A stretch of DNA of 64,000 bases. Source: Stygiobacter sp043807765. Its GTDB lineage: Bacteria; Bacteroidota; Ignavibacteria; Ignavibacteriales; Melioribacteraceae. A program made the translations under genes and the position numbers. Shown piece after piece: positions 18,418 to 27,601 of the stretch (position 1 is the stretch's first letter; each line of letters opens with the position of its first letter). The stretch spans positions 124,001 through 188,000 of the forward strand of contig JAZDFQ010000045.1 of the NCBI GenBank assembly GCA_043807765.1. The letters are read 5' to 3'. Under the pieces are notes generated by a model. It was not told where the DNA came from and ran no database searches. It saw nothing but the letters and a program-made list of their open reading frames with translations.

Positions 18418-19221
18418 ATGGAATTATTTTCCCTTAAAAGTAAAACCGCAATTGTAACCGGCGCACTTGGCTTGATCGGTAAGGAACATTGTATAGCTCT
18501 AAGTGAAGCTGGCGCAAATGTAATTGTGGCAGATATTGACAAAGTTAAATGCCAAAACTTTGCTGACTCTTTACGGACAGAATCTATTGGCGTTTCCCTT
18601 GATGTAACAAATCCGGATTCGATTAAAAATTTACGCGATACAGTTCTTAGTCAGTTCGGTCATATAGATATTCTAGTAAATAATGCGGCTATAAACGATA
18701 TGTTCGAAGACCCCAAGGCTGCAACAGAGCAATCCAAGTTTGAAAATTACCCGCTTGAATTATGGCAAAAGTCGCTTGATGTAAACCTAACCGGAGTTTT
18801 TCTTTGCTCTCAAATTCTTGGTTATGAAATGGCAAAACAAAAAGCGGGCAGTATAATTAACATAGCTTCTACTTACGGAATCTCCGCACCCGATCAGTCT
18901 CTCTATTTAAAAGAAGATGGAACGCAATCATTTTATAAACCGCCGGCTTACTCAGCTACCAAAGGGGCTGTTATAATGTTTACACGCTATCTAGCATCTT
19001 ATTGGGGAAAAGTTGGCGTTCGAGTTAATACACTTACTCCAGGCGGAGTAGAAAATTCACAAGACGATTTTTTTATTCAGAAGTATTCTTCGAAGACACA
19101 GCTTGGCAGAATGGCGCAGCCAACTGATTACAAAGGCGCTTTAATATTTCTAGCTAGCGACGCATCAGGCTACATGACCGGGGCAAATTTAGTAGTTGAC
19201 GGCGGCTGGACTTCTTGGTAA
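18418..19221 (+). CDS. SDR-family oxidoreductase
   Basis: Classical short-chain dehydrogenase/reductase, 267 residues. The cofactor motif TGALGLIG is at residues 15-22 with VADIDK after strand 2, favouring NAD(H). NNAAIND is near residue 87, the catalytic Ser in IASTYGIS and the YxxxK pair in YSATKGA near residue 179. The sequence is reminiscent of PtmA-type oxidoreductases of flagellin-sugar loci. It is followed directly by the phosphatase and NeuB-like genes, so it probably reduces or oxidises a sugar intermediate. Confidence 0.85.
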   Translation: MELFSLKSKTAIVTGALGLIGKEHCIALSEAGANVIVADIDKVKCQNFADSLRTESIGVSLDVTNPDSIKNLRDTVLSQFGHIDILVNNAAINDMFEDPKAATEQSKFENYPLELWQKSLDVNLTGVFLCSQILGYEMAKQKAGSIINIASTYGISAPDQSLYLKEDGTQSFYKPPAYSATKGAVIMFTRYLASYWGKVGVRVNTLTPGGVENSQDDFFIQKYSSKTQLGRMAQPTDYKGALIFLASDASGYMTGANLVVDGGWTSW

Positions 19222-19238
19222 AATTGCACAAGGCATTT

Positions 19239-19769
19239 ATGAAAAAGAAATTAGACAAAAAACAGCTTCGTAAAAAAGCAGCGAAAATTAAATTAGTTAT
19301 CGCAGATGTTGACGGTGTTCTGACAGATACCGGAGTTTACTATTCTGCTAAAGGTGAAGAATTAAAGCGCTATTCTATTAGAGATGGAATGGGTGTTGAA
19401 AGACTTCGCAAACTTGCTGATGTTGAAACCGGCATCATGACAAGAGAAAACACTGACATTGTTAGAAGCAGAGCAGCTAAACTGAAAATTACAGAGCTTC
19501 ATATGGGAGTAATGGAAAAAGAAAAAGCGCTGGATGAAATTCTTATAAGAAAAAATCTAAAAGAAGAAGAAGTTGCTTACATGGGAGATGATACCAACGA
19601 TGTTGAAATTATGAAGCGGGTTGGCTTAAGTTCTTGTCCTGGCGACGCAACCAAATTTGCTAAAGCTGTTGCTGATATAATTGTCGAAAACAAAGGCGGA
19701 AACGGAGCTCTGCGCGACTTAGCCGAATTAATTATTGAAGCAAAAACTAAAAAGCAAAAAGGAAAATAA
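19239..19769 (+). CDS. KdsC-like HAD phosphatase
   Basis: HAD-superfamily phosphatase of the KdsC subclass (no cap domain, tetrameric), 176 residues from the ATG at 19239, which has AAGG five bases upstream. A TTG at 19215 would overlap the SDR gene. Motif I is DVDGVLTDTGVYYS near residue 23, motif II is the threonine in GIMTREN, and motif IV is MGDDTNDVEIMKRVG. KdsC removes the 8-phosphate of Kdo-8-phosphate. Next to a NeuB-like synthase it is expected to dephosphorylate the ulosonate product. Confidence 0.87.
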   Translation: MKKKLDKKQLRKKAAKIKLVIADVDGVLTDTGVYYSAKGEELKRYSIRDGMGVERLRKLADVETGIMTRENTDIVRSRAAKLKITELHMGVMEKEKALDEILIRKNLKEEEVAYMGDDTNDVEIMKRVGLSSCPGDATKFAKAVADIIVENKGGNGALRDLAELIIEAKTKKQKGK

Positions 19770-19770
19770 C

Positions 19771-20661
19771 TTGGGGAAAGTACAAATTGGAAGAAGGTTT
19801 ATTGGCGCTGGGGAACCGGTTTATATTATTGCAGAAATTGGAATAAACCACAACGGTTCTCTAGAAAACGCAAAGAAACTAATTGACGGCGCTGTTAAAG
19901 CCGGTTGTGATGCTGTAAAATTTCAGAAACGAACACCGGAGCTTTGCGTCCCTAAGAATCAGTGGAATATTGAAAGAGAAACTCCTTGGGGAAGAATTAC
20001 ATACATTGAATACCGCCGCAGAGTGGAATTTGGCTTTGAGGAATATTTTGAAATTGACGGCTACTGCAAAGAGAAAGGAATTGATTGGTTCGCTTCCCCT
20101 TGGGATGAAGAAGCAGTAGAGTTTTTAGAGAAGTTTAAACTGCCGATGTACAAACTTGCATCGGCTTCATTAACAGATTTCAATTTGCTTCAACGACTTA
20201 AAAAATCGGGCAGAGCAATAATGCTCTCAACCGGAATGTCAACAATAGACGAAGTGAAAGCAGCTGTTTCTTTTATGAGTTACGAGAATATTCTACTCGC
20301 TCAATCCACTTCAACTTATCCATGCGCTTTAGAAGAATTGAACTTGCGCGTAATTCAGACTTACCGCGAATTATTTCCGAACATTCCGATAGGCTATAGC
20401 GGTCACGAAACCGGACTTGCGCCAACATTGGCGGCAGTTGCTCTCGGCGCTTCTTTTGTTGAAAGACACATAACATTGGACAGAGCTATGTGGGGAACTG
20501 ATCAAGCTGCCTCAGTTGAAATTGTTGGACTTCAGCGCTTAGTAAAAGATATTCGTGATATTGAAAAAGCTCTCGGCGACGGTATCAAAAAAGTTTATGA
20601 AAGCGAATCGGGCAATCTTCAGAAATTAAGAAGAGTCAAATCAGAAACTGAACACAAATAG
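19771..20661 (+). CDS. NeuB-like ulosonate synthase lacking the SAF domain
   Basis: TIM-barrel enzyme of the N-acetylneuraminate synthase family, which condenses phosphoenolpyruvate with an aldose. I chose the TTG at 19771 (296 residues), one base after the phosphatase stop and with AAAGGA upstream; an ATG at 19735 would overlap by 35 bases. Family motifs are AEIGINHNG near residue 20, DAVKFQKR near 49, ASASLTDFNLL, STGMSTIDEV, STSTYPC, GYSGHETGLAP and VERHITLDRAMWGTDQAAS. NeuB proteins usually continue into a C-terminal antifreeze-like (SAF) domain; this one stops shortly after the barrel. The active-site completeness of SAF-less forms is unclear, so the substrate is open. Confidence 0.85.
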   Translation: MGKVQIGRRFIGAGEPVYIIAEIGINHNGSLENAKKLIDGAVKAGCDAVKFQKRTPELCVPKNQWNIERETPWGRITYIEYRRRVEFGFEEYFEIDGYCKEKGIDWFASPWDEEAVEFLEKFKLPMYKLASASLTDFNLLQRLKKSGRAIMLSTGMSTIDEVKAAVSFMSYENILLAQSTSTYPCALEELNLRVIQTYRELFPNIPIGYSGHETGLAPTLAAVALGASFVERHITLDRAMWGTDQAASVEIVGLQRLVKDIRDIEKALGDGIKKVYESESGNLQKLRRVKSETEHK

Positions 20662-20673
20662 TCCTTGCAAACT

Positions 20674-21462
20674 ATGGATCAAAACTTAATCCTCGGTTTA
20701 CATTTATACGAAATCATTTCTTACACCGTAATTATTTTAGCCGCTGCTTTGTTCATCTTGCTGGAAAGAATCTTTCCTTACAATAAAGGACAGAAAATTC
20801 TTCGCCTAGGGTTCTTTAATGACTTCGCGCTCTATACAATTGCTCAAAACTATATTCTTGGTATTATCATCTTCACTTTCATTATTAAATGGATTGATGA
20901 AGGCTCCGGTGTATCGAGGCTGCATCTCTTTGCAAACGTTCCAATTTGGCTTCAGCTTGTTTTCTTTACACTCACTCACGATTTATACATTTACTTGATG
21001 CATCGCTTTATGCATAGCAATAAATACTTGTGGCGATTGCATGAAGCGCACCATTCACCCAAAGAAGTTGATTGGCTCTCCGGCTCACGCTCTCATGCGT
21101 TTGAAATCCTGATTAACCAAACAGTGGAATTTTTGCCGATTGTACTTCTTGGCGCACCGCCGGAAGTAGCCGCGTATAAAGGTGTAATAAGTGCCGTTTG
21201 GGGAATGTATATTCACGCAAACATATGCGTTAATACGGGCCGGCTTCAAAAAATTATTAACGGACCGGAGATGCATCGAATCCATCACACAACCGGCAAA
21301 GGAAGAAACCGTAATTTTGCAACCAAGCTTGCTTTCTGGGATTGGATGTTTGGAACAGCTTATTTGCCGGAAGAAAAAGCTACTGATTATGGTTTGAAAA
21401 CATTCTTCCCCGAAAATTTTTTCAAGCAGTTTACTTATGTCTTTAGAAGCTACAAAAAATAA
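20674..21462 (+). CDS. Sterol desaturase/fatty acid hydroxylase superfamily protein
   Basis: Membrane di-iron oxygenase-like protein of about 262 residues. Four to five hydrophobic helices surround the histidine clusters: HDLYIYLMHRFMH near residue 102, HEAHHSP near residue 123 and MHRIHH near residue 200, the signature of the superfamily. The start could be the ATG at 20674 or a TTG at 20665; neither has a clear ribosome site. It follows the NeuB-like gene by a few bases and may hydroxylate a lipid or a lipid-linked part of the glycan. The substrate is not evident. Confidence 0.82.
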   Translation: MDQNLILGLHLYEIISYTVIILAAALFILLERIFPYNKGQKILRLGFFNDFALYTIAQNYILGIIIFTFIIKWIDEGSGVSRLHLFANVPIWLQLVFFTLTHDLYIYLMHRFMHSNKYLWRLHEAHHSPKEVDWLSGSRSHAFEILINQTVEFLPIVLLGAPPEVAAYKGVISAVWGMYIHANICVNTGRLQKIINGPEMHRIHHTTGKGRNRNFATKLAFWDWMFGTAYLPEEKATDYGLKTFFPENFFKQFTYVFRSYKK

Positions 21463-21479
21463 TTCTTGGTAAAGACAAT

Positions 21480-22772
21480 CTACTTCATCAACACAAATTT
21501 CTTTGTTTCGCTGTAGTTGCCACTTTGTAAACGATAGAAATAGACACCACTTGTTAAACCTTCTCCATTGAACTTGACTTCATAATTTCCAGCAGTCTTT
21601 CTTTCATCAACCAAGGTTGCTATTTCTTTGCCAAGCGCATCATAAACTTTCAGTAAAACGAAATCAATTTGGGGAATTTGGTAGCTGATTGTAGTTGTAG
21701 GATTGAATGGATTTGGGTAGTTCTGAAACAGCCCAAATTCGGTCGGCAACGTTGAGGCTTCTTCATTTATTCCAACAATGTCACCATTAGTAGTTTTGAA
21801 AATTTTCCCATTATCGCACACCAACCAGCCAACTTTTTCATTGATAAAGACAATTTCGGGAATCCAAACTGATTCTGTTGTTAATTGCAGAGAAAAGGTC
21901 TTCCCAGTGTCGCTGGTGAAATAAAGCTTATTTTTAATCGAAACCCAAAAACTTTTTGGTTTACCCGGAACAAACTCAATGTCGCTTAAACTTGGAGTAG
22001 AAATTGGTTGATTATTTATCTCCCAATTTAATCCGCTGTCTGTAGTGTAATAGATTTTGAAAACTGAACCCGCTAAACCGCATGCAGCTCCAATTTGTCT
22101 ATCGTAAAGTTTGATGTTCGTGAAATAGGCTGATGATGCCAAATTAATTGTTTGCCATGTTTTACAACTATCAACAGTCTTGAACAAAAATTTATTACCG
22201 GTGCTAACTATTGAAATTTTTGTCGCAGAGAATAAACCGAAATTAAGGTCAGCAAAATCCAATAGCTTTTTACCGCCAGAAGCATACATGCCAACTAAAT
22301 TCAAGTTGTTTGCATCAAGCCAATTTTGACCTCCGTTAGTTGTTTTCAAGAATAATGCTGAAACATTTTTATCACCGTCAAACATAGCAATGCCATTATT
22401 TGCATCAAACATCTTGATGTAATTACAAAAAGCCTTTCTTGCATACTCGTACTGAACGACCCAATCTGTCGTACTATTAAGTGCACCTTTGATAATTTTA
22501 CCATCGTCAGTACAAATCCAAACATTATTTTTATCAACAACTGAGATATCCGTTATAGATGATGAAGTTAAAACGAGGTCTTTAAGACTCTTCTGATTCC
22601 ATTCGCTTCCTCCATTTACAGTGTAATAAACTACTCTCGCTTGAGCAGCAGCCGCAGTATTTTCATCACATGCATCAAAACTTTGTGTCAAGTTGTTGAG
22701 ATTAATTTTTTGTACCCATTGTGCTTGCAGAAAAAGAGGGATAAACAAAAAAGTTAGGAATAGTGTTTTCAT
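21480..22772 (-). CDS. Secreted YCF48/BNR-repeat protein with type IX secretion tail
   Basis: An exported 430-residue protein. The start is the ATG at 22772, giving a signal peptide KTLFLTFLFIPLFLQAQW; a TTG at 22787 is less likely. The middle holds several beta-propeller-like repeats with VYYTVNGGSEWNQ, FLKTTNGGQNW, YYTTDSGLNWE and YFTSDTGKTF, the YCF48/photosynthesis-stability-like pattern. The C-terminus is a Por secretion domain: NYPNPFNPTTTISYQIP, VYDALGKEIATLV, GVYFYRL and final KKFVLMK. This predicts export by the type IX system and surface attachment or release. Function unknown. Confidence 0.88.
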   Translation of the reverse strand: MKTLFLTFLFIPLFLQAQWVQKINLNNLTQSFDACDENTAAAAQARVVYYTVNGGSEWNQKSLKDLVLTSSSITDISVVDKNNVWICTDDGKIIKGALNSTTDWVVQYEYARKAFCNYIKMFDANNGIAMFDGDKNVSALFLKTTNGGQNWLDANNLNLVGMYASGGKKLLDFADLNFGLFSATKISIVSTGNKFLFKTVDSCKTWQTINLASSAYFTNIKLYDRQIGAACGLAGSVFKIYYTTDSGLNWEINNQPISTPSLSDIEFVPGKPKSFWVSIKNKLYFTSDTGKTFSLQLTTESVWIPEIVFINEKVGWLVCDNGKIFKTTNGDIVGINEEASTLPTEFGLFQNYPNPFNPTTTISYQIPQIDFVLLKVYDALGKEIATLVDERKTAGNYEVKFNGEGLTSGVYFYRLQSGNYSETKKFVLMK

Positions 22773-22854
22773 TATTTTGCCCGCCAAGTCATTTAATTAG
22801 ACCACCAATAAAATTTACACCTATAGGTAAGAAATATTATTTGAAAAGGAAACA

Positions 22855-22883
22855 TAAAAAAGAGACGCCCATTCGAGCGTCTC
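22855..22883 (-). terminator. Rho-independent terminator of the DUF4139 gene
   Basis: GAGACGC and GCGTCTC form a seven-base stem with an eight-base loop, followed on the minus strand by a run of six T. It sits just past the stop at 22894. Confidence 0.85.
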
Positions 22884-22893
22884 CAAAGTAATT

Positions 22894-24489
22894 TTACAAA
22901 CCTTGAATTTGCTTGTCTTTCGGGTAACGCACGCTGAAAACTAATTTCTTTGTAATAGATTTACCGGCATCAACATTAACATCCCATTTGAGCTCTCCGG
23001 TTTCATTGTTAAATTTTGCACCGGACACTTCAATCATCTTTACTACAATATCCTCTTGCTGCGAAATTGGAATCTGTTCTTCAACAACAAGTTTGACTGA
23101 GCCCTTCTTATTGTTCTTAATTTTAATCTCGTAAGCAAATGTTCTTTCAATATCGCTGCTTAAAAATTTATCTTCTGTAAAATCTTTTAACCGCTCACGG
23201 CTTACGCTAACGTTTTCATCTCTGCCGAGAGAAACAGCTAAAGTATCTTTCGTAGTTTCCGGATTGATATGTGTTTTACCCACATAAGAATTTTCGAAAT
23301 AGATGTTGGCTTCACCCGGTAATAAATTAAACTCACTCCAATCTGTTAACAGCGCAACTAAAAAAGCGTTGTTATCAAGTTTTGGAACAGCATAGTATTC
23401 GTAATCTGCTTTTATGTTGTAATCTTTAATAGCAACGGAATGCTGTTTGTTATCAGACGGAATTGAATATTTCATTGATGGAGTAAACTCAACAGCAAGC
23501 TGAGTTTCAACAGATTCAAAATAATTTGCCATTGATTCCGCTTGTGGGGCAGCGACATCTTGAGCCAAGCTAACCATAGATGCCGACTTCATCATTCCTC
23601 CCTTCAATTCACGTAAAGCAACTGGCTGAAAAAAATCTAAATACCAAGGATACAATTCCGGCTTTGTATTGTTGCGATTCGGATTTCTTGTTGAAAGAAC
23701 AATTTCAACATCGTTCCAATCGAATCCGCTGTTCTGGTAAACGTTTGCAATATAATTTAGTTGAGCCGGTGTGTTAATCTTATCAACGCGAATGTTATAC
23801 GTAGGAACCCAACCCGCATCGTAAAGAATGTAAGAGAGTTCTAGATCAAATGTTCCGGCAGTTTTTGCTGAAATTGAAACCGCAACTTCGTTCGACGGCT
23901 TGTTCAATTGATTATTTCGCTCTGCAAGTTGCTTACTTATCCGCTCAATATTTTTTTGAATCTTTTTTGTGTCAATGGAAACTTGCAGCATTTGAGATTT
24001 CAGATCGGCAATTTTCTTTCTGAAGAAATCCGCCATTTTCTGCAACTCATTAACGGAAACACCTATTTTTTCATTACCAATGCTTTTGTTGGCAAGAATT
24101 AAATCCAGCTCATATTTAAGAACATCGCTGTCGTTTTGCTTCAAGGCCAAAAATTTGTTGTATAGTTCCAGCGAATCTTCGAGAGCTTTAATATCCGGAT
24201 GTTTTTCCGGCGAACGCAGATAATCAAATCTCTGAACTACCGAGATAATTATTCCATCACCTTTACCCGAAACATTAATGCTGTTTCGGTCAATGTTTCC
24301 GGCAATTCCCGTAACAACGACTTCGTTAATGCCTTTTTCTAGCTTCACTTTGGCATTTTGTTTAAGCTCGGCACCGTGCAGAAAGACTTTAACGCCGGTT
24401 AAATTTGGTTTTACTATTATTTCACTTGATGCAAATAGTGATTGCGCAACAACTGCAATTGTTATTATTGCCAGAAATACTCTCTTCAT
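22894..24489 (-). CDS. DUF4139 / MuiA-family exported protein
   Basis: A 531-residue exported protein with signal peptide (KRVFLAIITIAVVAQSLFAS). An N-terminal DUF4140-like part (VFLHGAELKQNAKVKLEKGINEVVVTG) is followed by a predicted coiled coil around residues 120-195 and the DUF4139 domain with YILYDAGWVPTYNIRVD and NSGFDWNDVEIVLSTRNPN. The C-terminal half has beta-rich repeats. Family members are called mucoidy inhibitor A-like, but no biochemical role is established. It has its own terminator and stands alone. Confidence 0.85.
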   Translation of the reverse strand: MKRVFLAIITIAVVAQSLFASSEIIVKPNLTGVKVFLHGAELKQNAKVKLEKGINEVVVTGIAGNIDRNSINVSGKGDGIIISVVQRFDYLRSPEKHPDIKALEDSLELYNKFLALKQNDSDVLKYELDLILANKSIGNEKIGVSVNELQKMADFFRKKIADLKSQMLQVSIDTKKIQKNIERISKQLAERNNQLNKPSNEVAVSISAKTAGTFDLELSYILYDAGWVPTYNIRVDKINTPAQLNYIANVYQNSGFDWNDVEIVLSTRNPNRNNTKPELYPWYLDFFQPVALRELKGGMMKSASMVSLAQDVAAPQAESMANYFESVETQLAVEFTPSMKYSIPSDNKQHSVAIKDYNIKADYEYYAVPKLDNNAFLVALLTDWSEFNLLPGEANIYFENSYVGKTHINPETTKDTLAVSLGRDENVSVSRERLKDFTEDKFLSSDIERTFAYEIKIKNNKKGSVKLVVEEQIPISQQEDIVVKMIEVSGAKFNNETGELKWDVNVDAGKSITKKLVFSVRYPKDKQIQGL

Positions 24490-24614
24490 ATTGTCTCCAT
24501 CTGATGTTCTAAATTAAGCAAACTGAATCTTATACATAAACCGACTTTCTTCTGTTCCGCAAAATTATGTGCTAATAATCATCTATATAGCAAGGGATTC
24601 CTTTCATAACTAAA

Positions 24615-24651
24615 GCCCTTTCTTTATTTTTAAAACAAAGTTTGAAAGGGC
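24615..24651. other. Stem-loop upstream of the NtrB-like kinase
   Basis: GCCCTTTC (24615-24622) and GAAAGGGC (24644-24651) pair perfectly across 21 bases, 34 bases before the kinase start. It could be a leader stem or a weak terminator; no clean T-tract follows. Confidence 0.4.
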
Positions 24652-24685
24652 GATTCCCTTTCTTAATCTATAAGAGAAAGTTTGA

Positions 24686-26182
24686 ATGAAAAAGCTATTA
24701 ATTGAGCTCCTCAAAAAATATTATACACAGGTTAGTGATAAGTGGATTGATATTTTGATTCCAATTTACAAGGACAAGCTCACCGAAACTCAAATTCAAG
24801 CCTTTGTCTACAGTAGCTTAAATACATTCATAGATGTTATACGAAAAACAGATTATAAAGAGGCAGATCAGTTTCTCATTTCCAGCTATAATTTGTTTTC
24901 CGCTACAAATTTGAACTTGCTTGAGATCAGCCAGATTTTCAGTCAAGGAAGATTTGCGGTTCTAAACTCTATTGAACTGGAATCTAGCGAAACAGACCCG
25001 GTAATTCTGTTGGGTTTTCTTGATGATTTGATTGAACAAATTTACGCCCGCTACGGAATGCTTCATCAAGAAATGAAAATGAAGGAACTGGAACTTGACC
25101 GCGACCGTCTCGCCTCAAAATTGGAGTTCGATCAGCAATATCTAAAAAGCATTCTTATTTCATCAGATCAGGCTATAATGGTTGTAGATGAACATGAAAG
25201 ATTTATAGCTTGGAATAAGGGGGCCGAAAAAATATTTGGCTACCGCGAAGATGAAATTATTGGAAAACCATCCTACATTCTCTTTCCCGCCGGCGAAAAA
25301 TATGTAAAAGAAAGAGACAACATTATTGAAGATGCGCGCAAGATAGGACACACAAGCATAGTAGAAACCGAAAGAATTAAAAAGAATGGCGAGTTTATTA
25401 CTGTACGTTTAAGTGTTTCCAGATTACCGAGTTCAACCGGCGAATATGTTGGGCGGTCGATCATCATTAAAGATCATACCGAATACAAGCGCTTGCAAGC
25501 GCAGATAGATCAATCGGAAAAACTTGCTGTAATTGGACAGATGGCCGCCGGCGTTGCTCATGAAATCGGCAACCCACTTACTTCAATTTCAGCGCTTGTT
25601 CAAATTCTGCAGCGCAGAAGTCAAGACGCCTTTATGAGCGAACAGCTTGTAAACATAAAGGAGAATATCGATCGCATTACACGTATTGTAAGAGAGCTGG
25701 TTGATTTCAGCCGTCCGCCAAGTTATGTAACAAACTTGCAAGACATTACTGATATAATTAAAACCGCTATTGGTATTGTAAAGTATGATAAACGTGTAAG
25801 AAAAGTAAAATTTGAAACAGAGCTTAAAGATTTTCTTCCCAGCGTGAACATTGCGGCAGATCAGATTCTGCAAGTTCTCGTGAATGTTCTAATCAATGCT
25901 CTTGATGCAATAGACGGTAACGGTACAATTACGGTAAAATCTTACTACAACGAGGTGAAGATATTTGTTGATATTACAGATGATGGATGCGGTATGGATA
26001 GTTTGACTATGGAAAAAATATTCGATCCCTTCTTTACAACTAAAGAAGTTGGCAAAGGAACCGGATTGGGACTCTCGGTCAGTTACGGAATAGTAAATCG
26101 ATTTGGCGGAGAAATAAAAGTTAGCAGTAAATTAAATGAAGGTAGTACATTTACAATATCGCTTCCACTTGCAGAAAACTAA
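24686..26182 (+). CDS. PAS sensor histidine kinase, NtrB-like
   Basis: Soluble histidine kinase of 498 residues. Residues 1-130 form a helical domain reminiscent of RsbR-type sensors, followed by a short coiled coil and a PAS domain at about 145-270 (VVDEHERFIAWNKGAEKIFGY). HisKA has the phospho-acceptor in AAGVAHEIGNPLTSI near residue 290. HATPase motifs are NVLINALDAI, DDGCGMD near 432 and GTGLGLSVSYG near 457. There is no membrane segment, so the signal is probably cytoplasmic. Nine bases separate it from the sigma-54 regulator, its evident partner. Confidence 0.93.
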   Translation: MKKLLIELLKKYYTQVSDKWIDILIPIYKDKLTETQIQAFVYSSLNTFIDVIRKTDYKEADQFLISSYNLFSATNLNLLEISQIFSQGRFAVLNSIELESSETDPVILLGFLDDLIEQIYARYGMLHQEMKMKELELDRDRLASKLEFDQQYLKSILISSDQAIMVVDEHERFIAWNKGAEKIFGYREDEIIGKPSYILFPAGEKYVKERDNIIEDARKIGHTSIVETERIKKNGEFITVRLSVSRLPSSTGEYVGRSIIIKDHTEYKRLQAQIDQSEKLAVIGQMAAGVAHEIGNPLTSISALVQILQRRSQDAFMSEQLVNIKENIDRITRIVRELVDFSRPPSYVTNLQDITDIIKTAIGIVKYDKRVRKVKFETELKDFLPSVNIAADQILQVLVNVLINALDAIDGNGTITVKSYYNEVKIFVDITDDGCGMDSLTMEKIFDPFFTTKEVGKGTGLGLSVSYGIVNRFGGEIKVSSKLNEGSTFTISLPLAEN

Positions 26183-26191
26183 GGAGAAATA

Positions 26192-27565
26192 ATGTCTTCA
26201 AAAATATTAATTGTAGATGATGAAAGACCGATTCGCGATTCGCTTAAAATAATTTTAGATGAAGAGGGTTTTTCTACTACTGTAGCTAGCGATGGCGAAG
26301 ACGCGCTTCAAAAATTACAAGCTGAAAATTATGATGTGGTTATAACCGATATAAAAATGCCTAAGATGGATGGCATTCAGCTCCTTGATGCTGCATCTAA
26401 AGTCTCGCCCGATACTTTTTTTATAATTATGACCGCCTATGCTTCCGTTAAAACAGCAATAGACGCACTTCATCACGGGGCTTACGATTATTTAATTAAA
26501 CCGGTAGAGTTTGAAGATGTAATTCTTCGGTTAAAGAAACTTATTGAGTTTAAGAATCTTTCTACGGAAAACCGTGCATTACGACAAAGACTTTCGTTTG
26601 AAGCCGGATTTGTAAATATGATTGGCAACAGTGAGCCAATGAAAAAAGTTTTTGATGTAATTAGTCAAGTTGCACCGACAAACACAAACGTTTTGATTAT
26701 GGGTAAAAGCGGAACCGGAAAGGAAATGGTTGCTAAAGCCATTCATCAAAACAGTAAAAGGAAGGATAAAATTTTTCTGCCGATTAACTGCGGAGCTATT
26801 TCCGAGAATTTGATCGAGAGCGAATTATTCGGTCACAAAAAAGGATCTTTCACCGGTGCAAGCGAAGAGAAAATGGGCTTATTTAAAGTTGCCGACGGGG
26901 GCACTTTGTTTCTTGATGAGATTGCCGAACTCCCGCTTAATCTGCAAGTGAAACTTCTCCGGGCACTGGAAGACAGAGCGTTCATTCCTGTTGGCGGCAC
27001 TAAACCGGTTAGCACCGATGTAAGAATCATCGCAGCGACGAATCAAGACTTAATGGAAAAAGCAAAAGCCGGCGAATTCCGCGAGGACCTCTTCTACAGA
27101 TTAAATGTAGTTGAAATTAAACTGCCGACTTTGAACGAACGCAAAGAAGATATTCCGCTGCTCGTTAATCATTTCATAGAAAAATTCTGCAAGGAAATGG
27201 GTAAGAAAATTTTAGGCGTTGATAATGAAACGATGAAAATATTTTTATCGCACGAATGGCGCGGCGGCGTTCGCGAATTAGAAAACGTTATCGAACGTGC
27301 AGTTATTTTTGCCAATAAAGAAATGATTAATCCCGGCAATCTTGCCGACTATTTAAAAACCAACACCACCCAGCTTGGTGATGTTGATTCTTTGAAGGAA
27401 GCTTTACGTAATTTCGAAAAAGATCATATTACTAAGACAATCAAGAAGTATGAATTCAACAAAGAGGAAGTTGCCAAAGCTTTGGAGATTGGTCTTTCCT
27501 CGTTATATAGAAAAATGGATGAACTGGGAATTCCAACAAAGACAATTTCGGAAGATTCAAACTAG
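26192..27565 (+). CDS. Sigma-54-dependent response regulator, NtrC family
   Basis: A 457-residue activator. The receiver domain spans residues 1-120 with the phospho-aspartate in VITDIKMPKMDG near residue 53. The AAA+ domain has Walker A GKSGTGKE near 171 (usually GESGTGKE), the loop that touches sigma-54 as GSFTGA near 219 (usually GAFTGA), Walker B GGTLFLDEIAEL, and the arginine region. The C-terminal Fis-type helix-turn-helix is NKEEVAKALEIGLSSLYRKMDEL. A ribosome site (AAGGAGA) lies upstream. It should activate sigma-54 promoters when phosphorylated by the adjacent kinase; targets are unknown. Confidence 0.94.
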   Translation: MSSKILIVDDERPIRDSLKIILDEEGFSTTVASDGEDALQKLQAENYDVVITDIKMPKMDGIQLLDAASKVSPDTFFIIMTAYASVKTAIDALHHGAYDYLIKPVEFEDVILRLKKLIEFKNLSTENRALRQRLSFEAGFVNMIGNSEPMKKVFDVISQVAPTNTNVLIMGKSGTGKEMVAKAIHQNSKRKDKIFLPINCGAISENLIESELFGHKKGSFTGASEEKMGLFKVADGGTLFLDEIAELPLNLQVKLLRALEDRAFIPVGGTKPVSTDVRIIAATNQDLMEKAKAGEFREDLFYRLNVVEIKLPTLNERKEDIPLLVNHFIEKFCKEMGKKILGVDNETMKIFLSHEWRGGVRELENVIERAVIFANKEMINPGNLADYLKTNTTQLGDVDSLKEALRNFEKDHITKTIKKYEFNKEEVAKALEIGLSSLYRKMDELGIPTKTISEDSN

Positions 27566-27593
27566 CTACAATCGGCAAATTGCCGATTGTAGC
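27565..27593. terminator. Bidirectional terminator-like palindrome
   Basis: GCTACAATCGGCAA and TTGCCGATTGTAGC pair as perfect 14-base arms with a one-base centre, between the convergent NtrC-like and TonB-receptor genes. T-tracts are weak, so termination is inferred mainly from position and stem strength. Confidence 0.7.
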
Positions 27594-27601
27594 TTAGCAA
27601 A

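Noticed and set aside
19735..19770. Upstream ATG start for the NeuB-like gene
   Set aside because: It would overlap the phosphatase by 35 bases and the added residues are a lysine-rich tail read in another frame; the TTG at 19771 has a ribosome site.
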